DNA of 64,000 nucleotides from JACCTH01 sp035250485 (GCA_035250485.1 DATFFB010000214.1:16304-80303), one strand, 5' to 3'. Counted from the stretch's first letter, positions 39,557 to 48,247 are shown. Translations and numbers: made by a program. The notes: generated by a model not told the origin, from the sequence alone.

Positions 39557-40336
39557 GTGCCCCGTCACTGCTACGTCCTCCGGGTATTCACCCGCCAAGG
39601 CGAGGGGGGCAATTCCCTGGGCGTGGTGACCGACGTCCTCGGACTTGACGACGACAAGATGCAGCGCATCGCTACGGAACTCGGATTCTCGGAGACGATC
39701 TTTCTCCGCTGGTTCGACGAGCCCCGGCCTCACGCCCGGATCTTCACCCCCACCAGCGAGCTTCCCTTTGCAGGACACCCGCTGGTCGGGGCTGCCTGGC
39801 TCTTGCTGAATCTCGGACCTCAAGATCCGGGGGCGATCGAGTGCTCCGTCGGCACGGTTGACATCTCGGCGAGCGGCGACACCACCTGGATCAGGGCCGC
39901 AGGCGGTCAACCGGTGAGCGAGGTGGAGGCCCGGCTCGGTGCCTGGGTGAATCCGAAGGAGACGGTGGTGGTGGAGATGCCACTCCGCTATTTGCTGGTC
40001 GAAGTGGAAACTCCCGCCGAGGTGAGCGCGGCTTCAGTCCCGAGTGACGTCGCCGGTTTCGACTCCATCTACCTATGGGCTTGGTCGGGCCCAGACAGAG
40101 TGAGGGCTCGGTTCTTCATCCCCGATGCCGGTATCCCCGAAGATCCCGCCACAGGGAGTGCGGCGGTGGCACTCGCTTCCTACCTACGCAGCCAGGGCAG
40201 AGCCGAGGGCGAACTCGTCATCGAGCAGGGCGCCGAGATGGGCCACCCCTCGATGATCCAACTGCGCTGGGATCCCTCCCACACCCATCTCGGTGGCGAG
40301 GTGCAAAAGGACGAGGTTCGGTTTCTCAGCATTTGA
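39557..40336 (+). CDS. PhzF family isomerase/epimerase-like protein
   Basis: This 259-residue protein has the diaminopimelate epimerase-like PhzF fold. Motifs include GGNSLGVV, the catalytic Glu in LGFSETIFL, FTPTSELPFAGHPLVGAAW and EDPATGSAAVALASYL. PhzF in Pseudomonas isomerises a phenazine precursor; most homologues have unknown substrates and no phenazine genes are nearby. The GTG start is used. The stop overlaps thrB (TTGA). Confidence 0.88.
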   Translation: MPRHCYVLRVFTRQGEGGNSLGVVTDVLGLDDDKMQRIATELGFSETIFLRWFDEPRPHARIFTPTSELPFAGHPLVGAAWLLLNLGPQDPGAIECSVGTVDISASGDTTWIRAAGGQPVSEVEARLGAWVNPKETVVVEMPLRYLLVEVETPAEVSAASVPSDVAGFDSIYLWAWSGPDRVRARFFIPDAGIPEDPATGSAAVALASYLRSQGRAEGELVIEQGAEMGHPSMIQLRWDPSHTHLGGEVQKDEVRFLSI

Positions 40337-41208
40337 CTGCCTCCTCGCCATACCCTCCGCAGGTGGCAGATGCCTCCGCTCCCGCCTCCTCGGCCAACCT
40401 GGGGCCGGGCTTCGACGTGCTGGCACTTGCGCTCGAGCTGCGGTGTCGGGTGCGAGCGGTACCGGCCCCGGAGTGGGCAATCGAACATGTCGGAGAGGAG
40501 CGGCCGGAAGGCTCAGCAGACGCAGTCTTGGTGGCGGCGCAGCGCGCGGTCGGCATCGAACACCCCTTGCGATTGACCGTCGACAACCAGATACCGATCG
40601 GCAAGGGGCTCGGATCGTCGGCTGCCGCCGCAACCGCCGGCGCAGTCGCCGCGTGGCGGGCGCTCGGAGAGGAACCGGAAGATCGCCAAGTCTTCGATCT
40701 AGTCGCGGCGATGGAGGACCACCCCGATAACGCCGCCGCCTCTGTCTATGGCGGCCTGGTGCTGTGTGCCCACGACGGGTCGGTGCTGCGCCTTCCGTTG
40801 CACCCGGGGCTAATACCGCTGGTGGCGGTTCCCGACTCCACGCTCGCCACCAATGAAGCCCGGGCGGCGCTGCCCGATCGTCTGGAACGAGCGACGGTGG
40901 TTCGTTCACTCAGCCGGCTGGCGGCTCTGGTGGCCGGGTTGATGAGCGGGGACGAGCATTTGTTGGCTGCTGCGGCCGGCGACGAGATGCACGAAACCCC
41001 CCGCAACTCGCTTCGACCTGAGGCCGGAGAGGCGGTGGCCGCAGCCCGTGCTGCAGGCGCAGCTCATGCTTCCTGGTCCGGTTCGGGGCCGGCGGTGGTA
41101 GCGTTGGTTGATCCAGCAAACGTTGTAAGAGTGGCGCGGGCCCTCGAATCAGCCATCGCCGGTGGCAGGGTGCTGGAGTTGAAAGTGGCCGCTACTGGCT
41201 ACGAGTAA
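40333..41208 (+). CDS. thrB: Homoserine kinase
   Basis: This 291-residue GHMP kinase phosphorylates homoserine for threonine synthesis. It has ASSANLGPGFDVLALAL at the N-terminus, the ATP loop PIGKGLGSSAAAATAGAVAA, and the C-terminal SWSGSGPAVVALV motif. TTG at 40333 overlaps the PhzF stop; GTG 40363 is an alternative. thrA and thrC are not adjacent, unlike the common hom-thrC-thrB cluster. Confidence 0.92.
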   Translation: MTASSPYPPQVADASAPASSANLGPGFDVLALALELRCRVRAVPAPEWAIEHVGEERPEGSADAVLVAAQRAVGIEHPLRLTVDNQIPIGKGLGSSAAAATAGAVAAWRALGEEPEDRQVFDLVAAMEDHPDNAAASVYGGLVLCAHDGSVLRLPLHPGLIPLVAVPDSTLATNEARAALPDRLERATVVRSLSRLAALVAGLMSGDEHLLAAAAGDEMHETPRNSLRPEAGEAVAAARAAGAAHASWSGSGPAVVALVDPANVVRVARALESAIAGGRVLELKVAATGYE

Positions 41209-41292
41209 TAACCCAGATGCCTGTTGGTTTTGACCGACTGAGCCTGGGGCGGCCAAGCTAGTTCCGTACTAATCAATCACGTTTGAGGATCC

Positions 41293-41382
41293 ATGGGTTC
41301 ATTGATCAAAAAGAGACGCAAGAAGATGTCCAAGCACAAGTATCGCAAGCGTCTCAAGGCCAACCGCCACAAGAAGAAGTAA
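41293..41382 (+). CDS. bS22 small ribosomal protein (AURKAIP1/COX24 family)
   Basis: A 29-residue highly basic peptide, MGSLIKKRRKKMSKHKYRKR followed by LKANRHKKK, matches the actinobacterial bS22 protein (mycobacterial form MGSVIKKRRKRMSKKKHRK). It is a structural component of the small subunit seen in mycobacterial ribosomes. The ATG has GAGG six bases upstream. It is far below usual ORF cut-offs. A 7-bp hairpin follows at 41415. Confidence 0.93.
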   Translation: MGSLIKKRRKKMSKHKYRKRLKANRHKKK

Positions 41383-41414
41383 CGAATCACCACGTTCTCT
41401 GGGCGGGAAGGTAG

Positions 41415-41438
41415 CCAGGGCCGCCCGGCGAGCCCTGG
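41415..41438 (+). terminator. Hairpin after bS22
   Basis: CCAGGGC (41415-41421) and GCCCTGG (41432-41438) form a perfect 7-bp stem with a GC-rich 10-base loop, 33 bases after the bS22 stop and 10 bases before the enoyl-CoA hydratase start. No T-run follows, so termination is uncertain. Confidence 0.35.
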
Positions 41439-41447
41439 GCTCGGATC

Positions 41448-42182
41448 ATGACGGTGTCGTACCGGCGAGAGGGGCCGGTGGCAATCGTCACCGTTGATCG
41501 GCCGGAGCGGCGGAATGCCATCGATCTGGCGGCTGCCGAGTCGTTGCGGGCTTGTTGGGAGCAATTCGACTCCGACGACGACGCCCAGGTCGGAATCCTT
41601 TATGGCGAGGGGGGTCACTTCTCCGCTGGAGCCGATCTCAAGGCCTTCGATCTGGTCGACAATCCCGATGGTTACCTCGGTTTTACGCGCACCAACGTGG
41701 GCAAGCCCACGATCGCCGCCGTCGAGGGTTATTGCGTTGCCGGGGGCCTGGAGATGGCTCTCTGGTGCGACCTTCGGGTTGCCTCGGAAGCGGCGGTGTT
41801 CGGCTGCTTCGAGCGCCGGTTTGGCGTTCCCTTGATCGACGGAGGAACCCAACGGCTGCCGTTGATCATCGGTCGGGGGCGGGCGCTCGACCTGGTGCTC
41901 ACCGGGAGAGAGGTTGATGCCAACGAAGCTTTGGCGATCGGGCTCGTAAATCGCGTGGTGCCGACAGGGAAGGCTCTCGGAGCCAGCATCGCTTTGGCGG
42001 AATCGATCGCTGCTCATCCTCAGATCACAGTTCGCAGCGATCGAGCCGCGCTTTTGCGGGGAGTCGAGCTCCGGCTCGATGTTGAGCGACAGCTGGGACT
42101 CGAAGCGTTAGGGCAACGCGGGGCTGAAGGGATCGAGTGGTTTAGGTCGGGTGATGGTCGGGGCGGGAGACGGGTCGACTAG
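41448..42182 (+). CDS. Enoyl-CoA hydratase/isomerase family (crotonase) protein
   Basis: This 244-residue protein has crotonase motifs: RPERRNAIDLAAAESL, GEGGHFSAGADLKAFD (oxyanion hole), GYCVAGGLEMALWCDLRVAS and RFGVPLIDGGTQRLPLIIGR. The Glu pair of true hydratases is replaced near GVPLIDGG, so the precise reaction is unclear. Its 3' end overlaps the convergent PAC2 gene by four bases. Confidence 0.85.
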   Translation: MTVSYRREGPVAIVTVDRPERRNAIDLAAAESLRACWEQFDSDDDAQVGILYGEGGHFSAGADLKAFDLVDNPDGYLGFTRTNVGKPTIAAVEGYCVAGGLEMALWCDLRVASEAAVFGCFERRFGVPLIDGGTQRLPLIIGRGRALDLVLTGREVDANEALAIGLVNRVVPTGKALGASIALAESIAAHPQITVRSDRAALLRGVELRLDVERQLGLEALGQRGAEGIEWFRSGDGRGGRRVD

Positions 42183-43006
42183 TGGTCTTTGAGGAACCGC
42201 TCGATCTCGTCGACCAGGTCGCCACCGGTGTCCCGCTCGTCTTCGATTTCGGCTTCGAGCTTGCGCACGTACTGGGTTAGCTCTTCGTTACGAGCCAGAG
42301 CCGCATCCACGGAGAGCCGGAACTCGATGCTGGCGGCGGCAAGGTCGGAGGTAGCGATATCTATGCCGAGCACCTCTCCGGCTTTCCGCACCAGCGCATA
42401 TGTGGCAGGTGGGTAGTCGGCACCACCTAGGTAATGAGGCACGGCAGCCCAAATTGACATAGTCTCAAAACCGGCTTCGCCGAGTTGCTGGGTGAGCACT
42501 CCGACAATGCCAGTCGGACCTTCGTAGTTGGTCGACGCGATCTCGTGCCCGGCCAGAATCTCTGGGTTAGGGCTTGACCCCACCAGGGGCGTGGGGCGGC
42601 TGTGAGGTACTTGTCCCAAGAAGGCGCCGAGCAGGACGACGCGATCAACACCGATCGACCCCAGGACCTCGGCCACGGCCTCGCCGAATGCTCGCCACCG
42701 CAGGTTGGGCTCTTCTCCCAGGAGGACAACCACGTCGCGGTCGGGAAGGTGCAGGGCGTGAAACTCGTTGCGCGGCCAGTGCACCATGCGCATTCCGGAG
42801 TCGACAAACTCCACTTGTGGACGGGTGTCGGTGAAGTTATAGAACTCGTCGGGATCGATTAGGGCGAAGGCGTCGCCTTCGATTGTGGCGATCAAATGAG
42901 CAGCTGCTGATGTCGAGCAGTTGCCGGCATCACCCCAGCCGGAAAATGCGATCACCGCTACCGGCGAGCGCAGCTCCGGATGGCGAAACCACTCGACGCT
43001 TGCCAT
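42179..43006 (-). CDS. PAC2 family protein
   Basis: This 275-residue protein is of the PAC2 (proteasome assembly chaperone-like) family found throughout actinobacteria. Segments AVIAFSGWGDAGNCSTSAA, DVVVLLGEEPNLRW and VVLLGAFLGQVPHSRPTPLVG are typical. The C-terminus is a charged helix (NEELTQYVRKLEAEIEDERD, about residues 239-258), probably a coiled coil. The biochemical role is undefined in bacteria. Confidence 0.85.
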   Translation of the reverse strand: MASVEWFRHPELRSPVAVIAFSGWGDAGNCSTSAAAHLIATIEGDAFALIDPDEFYNFTDTRPQVEFVDSGMRMVHWPRNEFHALHLPDRDVVVLLGEEPNLRWRAFGEAVAEVLGSIGVDRVVLLGAFLGQVPHSRPTPLVGSSPNPEILAGHEIASTNYEGPTGIVGVLTQQLGEAGFETMSIWAAVPHYLGGADYPPATYALVRKAGEVLGIDIATSDLAAASIEFRLSVDAALARNEELTQYVRKLEAEIEDERDTGGDLVDEIERFLKDH

Positions 43007-43037
43007 GCGGACACCCTACCGGCCCCGTCGTTTTGCG

Positions 43038-45206
43038 TCACGTGATTGTCGGGTTTGCTCGCCGGAGGCGCAGGCTGTTGATAACCACCGACACCGACGA
43101 CAGCGCCATTGCCCCCGCCGCGATCATTGGATCGAGAAAGCCGAAGGCGGCCAGCGGAATCGCCGCCACGTTGTATGCGAAGGCCCAGAAGAGGTTCTGG
43201 CGAATGACCGCCAGGGTTCTCCGGGCCAACTTCAGCGCCGTGGGGACGAGGGCGGGGTCGCCGGACATCAACACCACGTTGGCGGTCTCAATCGCGACGT
43301 CGGTGCCTGTCCCGATGGCAATTCCGAGATCGGCTGTGATCAGCGCCGGAGCGTCGTTGATGCCGTCGCCGACGAAGGCGACTTGTCCCTGAGTTTGCCA
43401 GCGTCTGATCTCATCAGCTTTCTCGCCCGGCAGGACCTCTGGGACGACGTCGACGATGTCGAGGTCTTCGGCGATGGCGGAGGCAGTTCGGGAATTATCA
43501 CCCGTGAGCATGGCAACCCTCAGGCCCATCGCTCGCAGGGTTGCAACTGCAGCTGTCGAGGTCGGCCTAAGTTCGTCGGCTACTGCCAGAACGGCTCGCG
43601 CCTCACCGCGGTATCCGGCGAGAAACGCCGTCTTTCCCTCCGCTTCGAAGCGGGCCATGGCGTCGAGCCGGTCATCGGAGATCTGGAGCCCACGGTCGGC
43701 TAGCAGCTTGGGCTTGCCGGCGACGATCTCGATCCCACCGGCCCAACCGATCACTCCCAGGCCGCCCCGGGACTCGACGTCGGTTGCCTCTCCCACCACC
43801 AAGCCCCGCTGCTCCGCGCCCAGAGCGACGGCCTTGCCGATTGGGTGACCGCTGGCGGCCTCGATCGCCGCCACCAGCGGAAGCAGAAAGTCGGGGTCCT
43901 CATCAGTCACCACGTCGGTGAGCGTCATCGCCCCGGTGGTCAAAGTTCCGGTCTTATCGAAGACGAGTGTCTCGATTCGCTGAGCTCGTTCGAAGACCTC
44001 GGGATTCTTGAACAGCACCCCCAGCTCGGCGGCGCGGCCGCTCCCGACCATGATCGCCGTCGGAGTGGCCAATCCGAGAGCACACGGGCAGGCGATGATC
44101 AAAACGGCTACCGCGGCCCGCACAGAGTCTGCGGCCGGATGACCGGTGGCCAGCCAGACAATGAGAGTGATAAGCGCGATTGAGATGACAAGGGGGACGA
44201 AGACCGAAGAGATGCGATCGGCCAGGCGCTGTACTGGAGCCTTTCCTGATTGCGCCTCCTCAACCAGGGCGATGATGCGATGCAGCGCATCTTCTTCGCC
44301 GACCCTGGTGGCCTTGACCAGGACCAGACGTTCTTGGTTGATCGTGGCCCCCAGAACGTCCTCGCCTTCTCCCTTTGAGATGCCGGTGGATTCGCCGGTG
44401 AGCATGGACTCGTCGAACGATGAGTGTCCCTCGATGATGACGCCGTCGGTCGGCACCTTCTCGCCTGGTCGCACCACCATCACGTCTCCGGGAATTAGCT
44501 CCTCGATGTCCACAATCCGATCGCCCTGGCTGGTGCGGATCGTCGCCTGTTGAGCGCCCAACTCGAGGAGGGCGGTCAAAGCCTGGCCGGCCCGACCCTT
44601 GGCTCGTGCCTCGAGTGCTCGACCGAGCGTGATGAGGGTGACGATGATCGCTGCCGTTTCAAAGAAGACCTCGCCCTGGTTGAAAAGCGCCCACACCGAC
44701 CAGATGAAGGCCACCAGAGAACCGAGCGAGATGAGGGTGTCCATCCCCACCGAAAACGATCGCGCTTGTTTCCAAGCCACACGATGGAATTGAGCGCCGA
44801 TGCCAAGCACGACCGGGGCGGTAAGAGCGAGCTGCAGCCAGCGGAGGCCGCTGTCATCCATCCCCCCGACCATGGCGATGATCATCGCCGGAAAGGAGAG
44901 GATGGCCGCGATCCAAAACCGGCGCCACTGAGCCTTCTCCTCGGCGTCGTGTCGCACTCGGGATCGGGTGTGGTCGCCCACGTCGGCCACTGAGAGGCCG
45001 TATCCGATCTTCGAAACCGCTTCGATCAGGTCACCGGGCTGGGATTCCGATAATCGCACCTTGGCTCGGGCGGCGGCCAGGTTGACTGTCGCACTCTCCA
45101 CTCCCGGTTGGCGCGCCAGAACGCGTTCGATACGAGCCGCGCACGAGGCACAGGTCATCCCCTCGACGTCGAAGGTCAGGGTTTCAGACTGCTTGGTGTC
45201 CGTTAT
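43038..45206 (-). CDS. copA: Copper-exporting P1B-type ATPase, probable ATA start
   Basis: This approximately 722-residue Cu+ pump has an N-terminal heavy-metal domain (GMTCASC), the phosphatase motif TGES, the ion site CPC in LIIACPCALGLATP, the phosphorylation motif DKTGTLTTG, the SGHPIGKAV (HP) motif and GDGINDAP. The first conventional start (ATG 45158) falls inside the metal domain and removes its first strand. Upstream in frame, only ATA 45206 (overlapping the copZ stop as ATAA, with GAGGTGG before it) and CTG 45179 are usable. The ATA start gives a natural N-terminus MTDTKQSETLTFDVEGM. Confidence 0.9.
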   Translation of the reverse strand: MTDTKQSETLTFDVEGMTCASCAARIERVLARQPGVESATVNLAAARAKVRLSESQPGDLIEAVSKIGYGLSVADVGDHTRSRVRHDAEEKAQWRRFWIAAILSFPAMIIAMVGGMDDSGLRWLQLALTAPVVLGIGAQFHRVAWKQARSFSVGMDTLISLGSLVAFIWSVWALFNQGEVFFETAAIIVTLITLGRALEARAKGRAGQALTALLELGAQQATIRTSQGDRIVDIEELIPGDVMVVRPGEKVPTDGVIIEGHSSFDESMLTGESTGISKGEGEDVLGATINQERLVLVKATRVGEEDALHRIIALVEEAQSGKAPVQRLADRISSVFVPLVISIALITLIVWLATGHPAADSVRAAVAVLIIACPCALGLATPTAIMVGSGRAAELGVLFKNPEVFERAQRIETLVFDKTGTLTTGAMTLTDVVTDEDPDFLLPLVAAIEAASGHPIGKAVALGAEQRGLVVGEATDVESRGGLGVIGWAGGIEIVAGKPKLLADRGLQISDDRLDAMARFEAEGKTAFLAGYRGEARAVLAVADELRPTSTAAVATLRAMGLRVAMLTGDNSRTASAIAEDLDIVDVVPEVLPGEKADEIRRWQTQGQVAFVGDGINDAPALITADLGIAIGTGTDVAIETANVVLMSGDPALVPTALKLARRTLAVIRQNLFWAFAYNVAAIPLAAFGFLDPMIAAGAMALSSVSVVINSLRLRRANPTIT

Positions 45207-45409
45207 GGAGCCACCTCATAGCCGGCTTCGTCGAGGGTGGCGACGATCTCGTTAAGGGTTACCGCGCTGTCGTCGAAGTCGATCGCCACGGTCCGCTGGT
45301 CGATGTCGACTGCAACCGTTCCGATGCCTTGGAGCTGACCCACCGCCCCCTCGATCGTCTTCTTGCAGTGATCGCAGGAGATTCCAGGGACATTCAAGGT
45401 GGTGTTCAT
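45203..45409 (-). CDS. copZ: Copper chaperone, heavy-metal-associated domain protein
   Basis: This 68-residue ferredoxin-like domain has the Cu+ motif GISCDHCKKTI (Cys-x2-Cys) near the N-terminus and a typical C-terminal helix (LNEIVATLDEAGYEV). It carries copper to CopA. It overlaps csoR upstream (ATGA) and the proposed copA start downstream (ATAA), so the three proteins are translated in series. Confidence 0.93.
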   Translation of the reverse strand: MNTTLNVPGISCDHCKKTIEGAVGQLQGIGTVAVDIDQRTVAIDFDDSAVTLNEIVATLDEAGYEVAP

Positions 45410-45699
45410 ATCGCTTCCTTTCCGGGTCCCGTCACGGCCCGGGTGTACTTCAGGGTTTCCATGAGCTCATCGATCATCTCGGCGGACCTGCCAGAGCGGA
45501 TCGCCTCGGTGACGCAGGTCTCGAGGTGGTTTTGGAGGACGACCCGGTTCACCTTCTCAAGCGATGCCTGAAGGGCGGAGACCTGTTTCATCACCTCCGG
45601 GCAGTATCGATCGTCCTCGACCATGCCGATGACGGCGTCGAGGTGGCCCCGCACGGTCCGCAAACGGTTGAGAGCCGAAGTCCGGTGGGAAACGTTCAT
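45406..45699 (-). CDS. csoR: Copper-sensing repressor CsoR
   Basis: This 97-residue DUF156 repressor has the Cu+ ligand triad Cys-His-Cys: YCPEVMKQ (Cys33), QNHLETC (His58, Cys62). This is the CsoR pattern rather than the RcnR or FrmR pattern. On binding copper it releases DNA and derepresses csoR-copZ-copA. A GC-rich palindrome at 45711, 12 bases upstream of the start, is the probable operator. Confidence 0.93.
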   Translation of the reverse strand: MNVSHRTSALNRLRTVRGHLDAVIGMVEDDRYCPEVMKQVSALQASLEKVNRVVLQNHLETCVTEAIRSGRSAEMIDELMETLKYTRAVTGPGKEAI

Positions 45700-45710
45700 G
45701 ACCCTTATCC

Positions 45711-45730
45711 TACCCCACCCGGGGTGGGTT
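45711..45730. promoter_or_regulatory. Candidate CsoR operator
   Basis: TACCCCACCCGGGGTGGGTT is a near-palindrome with the G/C-tract character of known CsoR sites (TACCC...GGGTA type). It begins 12 bases upstream of the csoR ATG, where it would cover the promoter. The assignment rests on position and resemblance. Confidence 0.55.
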
Positions 45731-45762
45731 CGGAGAACTCTGGATCCGAGTCTGGCAAAGGC

Positions 45763-45799
45763 GAGGCCCCGGCGGAGGGGACGCCGGGGCCTCTCTTTC
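45763..45799 (-). terminator. Strong GC hairpin terminator
   Basis: GAGGCCCCGGC (45763-45773) and GCCGGGGCCTC (45783-45793) form a perfect 11-bp stem with a 9-base loop. On the plus strand TCTTTCT follows; on the minus strand the exit side reads GCCTTTGCC. It most likely ends the minus-strand transcript of the 64-residue Cys/His protein before the copper operon. Confidence 0.7.
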
Positions 45800-45856
45800 T
45801 AGGATTCGCAGTGTCGGGGGAGGGGGAGAGAACCTGACCCAGCGCTCCTAGAAGTC

Positions 45857-46051
45857 TCAGGTCCCTTCGGGGAGAATCCGGCCTCGAACCCGAGGAAAGC
45901 GGACGGGGGCATGGGCGTAGCAATAGTCACGACGGTTGTATTGGCTCAGCCTGGTCTCGCACTCCTTGTGGGAGCAGACCCGATCCTGGGCGTAACGACG
46001 CGATGGACGGGTCATCCCCCGTATCGCTGATCCTTTAAGTGTATCTGACAT
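45857..46051 (-). CDS. Small conserved Cys/His protein, probable zinc binder
   Basis: This 64-residue basic protein contains RVCSHKECETRLSQYNRRDY followed by CYAHAP, giving a Cys-x4-Cys-x12-Cys-x2-His arrangement (about residues 27-47) suited to bind zinc. The C-terminus RFPRVRGRI is basic. I recall similar short proteins in actinobacteria but cannot name a function. It has its own terminator and an unusually long structured 5' region, which suggests regulated expression. Confidence 0.75.
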   Translation of the reverse strand: MSDTLKGSAIRGMTRPSRRYAQDRVCSHKECETRLSQYNRRDYCYAHAPVRFPRVRGRILPEGT

Positions 46052-46221
46052 AGGTTGGGCCTCCTTCCTGGCGGCCTTAACGGATACAACAGATCTATCC
46101 GATCAATTCTTCCGCTATGCCAGGTTCCCAACACGCCCCTCTCCCAAACAAAGTGGCCCCTTGTTGGCAGAGGCGCCCACCGGTCCTGGCCCGGGTCTCC
46201 ACCAGTCTTACTGCACCTGGT
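46052..46221 (-). ncRNA. Candidate structured leader RNA of the 64-residue protein
   Basis: On the minus strand this 170-base gap has several pairings, including CCAACAAG with CTTTGTTTGG (46143-46166 region) and GGATA with TATCC (46082-46100), plus GC-rich interior stems. It precedes a GGAGG ribosome site (AAGGAGG about 10 bases before the ATG). It resembles no riboswitch or housekeeping RNA I can name. It could be a cis-regulatory leader or an independent small RNA. Confidence 0.35.
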
Positions 46222-46226
46222 TAAAC

Positions 46227-46266
46227 GCCCCTTAAAGGGCTAAATCCCTTCGGGGAGTTCTCTCCC
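46227..46266 (-). terminator. Hairpin cluster after the M3 peptidase gene
   Basis: Three short overlapping hairpins occur just past the peptidase stop: GGGAG/CTCCC (46253-46257, 46262-46266), TCCC-TTCG-GGGA with a UUCG-type loop (46245-46256), and GCCC/GGGC (46227-46230, 46237-46240). They are mutually competing and could end the peptidase transcript. Confidence 0.4.
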
Positions 46267-46274
46267 TTATACGC

Positions 46275-48239
46275 CTAGACCGGGGGTTCGGTTCCCATCC
46301 CGAGTTTGCGGAGAAAGGCTTCGTTGTTGGGTTCGCGGCCGAGAAAGGCCCGTAAGTGCTCCATCCCGTCCCGGCTCCCACCCCGCTCGAGAACCTCCCG
46401 GCGGTAATCGGCGCCGACCTCGGGATTGGTGACCCCTTCTTTCTCGAACCGGCTCCACATGTCGTCCCCGTACACCTCCGACCAGAGATAGCCGTAGTAG
46501 CCGGCGTCATATCCCCCCAATAGGTGTCCAAAGGACGCCGGATAGAAGGTGTCGGGGTGGACCGGAAAGAGACTGACTTGCGTCGAGCGGACGTGGATAT
46601 CGTCGAGGTCCTTTTGCGGTGTCTCGTCGTGCATCCACATGTCGAGCAGCCCGAATTGGGCCTGGCGCAGTGTCAGCAAGGCAATGTTGAGGTTCTTGGC
46701 GGCGGTGAGCTGGGAGACCAGCTCGGGCGGGATCGGTTGACCGGATTGATAGTGACGGGCGAAGCGGGCCAAGACCTGGGGCTGCCAGGTCCAGTTCTCC
46801 ATGATCTGGCTGGGGGCCTCGACGAAGTCGCCCTCCGTGGAGGTGCCGGAGAACTTGGTGAGCTCGGCCCTGGTCAGGGTTTGATGGAGAATGTGGCCGA
46901 ACTCGTGAAAGAAGGTCTCGACCTCTTGGTGCTGGAGGAGGGAAGGTCGTTCGGTCCCGGGCTTGGTGAAGTTCGCGACGATCGCCGCCATTGGCTTCTG
47001 GTAGCTGCCGTCGGCAAGCCGACGTCCGGGAATCAGCGGGAAGGCGGCGGCATGGCTGAACTTTCCCTCCCGCGGGAAGAGATCCATGAAGAAATGGGCG
47101 ATTTCTTGGCCGGTGGCGTCGTCGTCGATGGCATAGGCGAGAACGTCTGGGTGCCAGGAAGGTCGATCGACCTTCCGATAACGGAGCCCGAAGACCTCGC
47201 CGGTCAGCTCGAGCATCCCGTCGAGGACTTGCTGGAGAGGGAAGTGAGCCGCCACTTCGGTCGGGTCGACGCCATAGTCGCGCCGGCGAAGCTGGGTGTC
47301 GTAGTAACGGAAGTCGTAGCCCTGGAGCTCGCCGTCGAACCCATCGGCTCGCAGCATCTCGGTGAGCTTTCCGAGCTCGGTTTGGCCGATCTCGGAAAGA
47401 CCGGGGAGCAGGGCGGCGTAGAAGGAGCGGACCGCCTCTGGATTCTTGGCCATCTTCTCTTCGAGCTGGTGGTGCGCCCACGAAGGTTGAGAGAAGATCT
47501 CGGCGATCCTCTGACGCGCCGCGATTGCTTCCTCGAGTAGCGGTCGGTTGGGTTCAACTGCTCGACTGTTGAACTTACGGGAGAGCTCCTCGCGGAGATC
47601 GCGGCGGGGTGAGTTCTCCATGAACGGGACCACGTCGGGATACGCCATGGTCACCTTTAACGTGCCCTCGGTGTCTCCGGCTTCAAGTCCCTCGATATAG
47701 GACTCCGGCATCCCCTCGAGATCATCCCGGGTGACCAGTAGGTGGTCTTGATGCTCGTCGATGTTGCGCTGGAAGAGCACTCCCAGCTCAACCAGTCGCT
47801 CGGTGAGCTTTTTGACCTCGGCCCGCGAGTCATCGTCGAGCTCGTGTCCCGCCTTGCGCAGGTCCCGGAGGAGAAACTCGAGCATCCGGCGGCGCTCACC
47901 TGTTAGGCCTGCGGCCTCCGGGGATTCCGAGTAGGACTTGATGGCGCGGTAGAAATCAGGCCGAAAGACCAGCTCCACGGCCCACTTCTGGATTCGCTCC
48001 TCGGCGGCATTGCCGGCATCGCGGACCTCCTTCTCGGTGTGGACATAACCCATGAATGCTGTCCGGCCATAGGTACGAACCAATAGATCCTCGATGTCGT
48101 TCAGCGGAGCAAGAACGCTGTCGTAAGTGGCTTCGGCCGTCGGATCCACGACTCCGGCCACGAGTCGATCCGCTTCAGAAAGGGCGGCGTCGAGATCCTC
48201 ACTGATCCCCGAAGCGGTCACCTGGGTGTAGTCGAACAT
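46275..48239 (-). CDS. M3 family oligopeptidase (thimet/oligopeptidase A type)
   Basis: This 654-residue zinc peptidase degrades oligopeptides in the cytoplasm. The HExxH motif lies in ETFFHEFGHILHQTL (about residues 440-454), with the downstream Glu in DFVEAPSQIMENWTW. The length fits thimet/OpdA-type peptidases rather than PepF. The ATG at 48239 directly adjoins heptad element 4. A hairpin cluster follows the stop. Confidence 0.92.
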   Translation of the reverse strand: MFDYTQVTASGISEDLDAALSEADRLVAGVVDPTAEATYDSVLAPLNDIEDLLVRTYGRTAFMGYVHTEKEVRDAGNAAEERIQKWAVELVFRPDFYRAIKSYSESPEAAGLTGERRRMLEFLLRDLRKAGHELDDDSRAEVKKLTERLVELGVLFQRNIDEHQDHLLVTRDDLEGMPESYIEGLEAGDTEGTLKVTMAYPDVVPFMENSPRRDLREELSRKFNSRAVEPNRPLLEEAIAARQRIAEIFSQPSWAHHQLEEKMAKNPEAVRSFYAALLPGLSEIGQTELGKLTEMLRADGFDGELQGYDFRYYDTQLRRRDYGVDPTEVAAHFPLQQVLDGMLELTGEVFGLRYRKVDRPSWHPDVLAYAIDDDATGQEIAHFFMDLFPREGKFSHAAAFPLIPGRRLADGSYQKPMAAIVANFTKPGTERPSLLQHQEVETFFHEFGHILHQTLTRAELTKFSGTSTEGDFVEAPSQIMENWTWQPQVLARFARHYQSGQPIPPELVSQLTAAKNLNIALLTLRQAQFGLLDMWMHDETPQKDLDDIHVRSTQVSLFPVHPDTFYPASFGHLLGGYDAGYYGYLWSEVYGDDMWSRFEKEGVTNPEVGADYRREVLERGGSRDGMEHLRAFLGREPNNEAFLRKLGMGTEPPV

Positions 48240-48247
48240 TGCCCGAA

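Noticed and set aside
43033..43045. Second possible parS core (GTCACGTGAT) near the copA stop
   Set aside because: Only TCACGTGA matches; flanking bases break the parS consensus, so it is likely a chance palindrome.
46083..46220. Possible SRP RNA, tmRNA, 6S RNA or RNase P RNA
   Set aside because: None of the conserved signatures of these RNAs was found on either strand, so only a generic structured leader is reported.
46507..47481. 324-residue Arg/Pro-rich minus-strand ORF
   Set aside because: Shadow frame inside the M3 peptidase gene.
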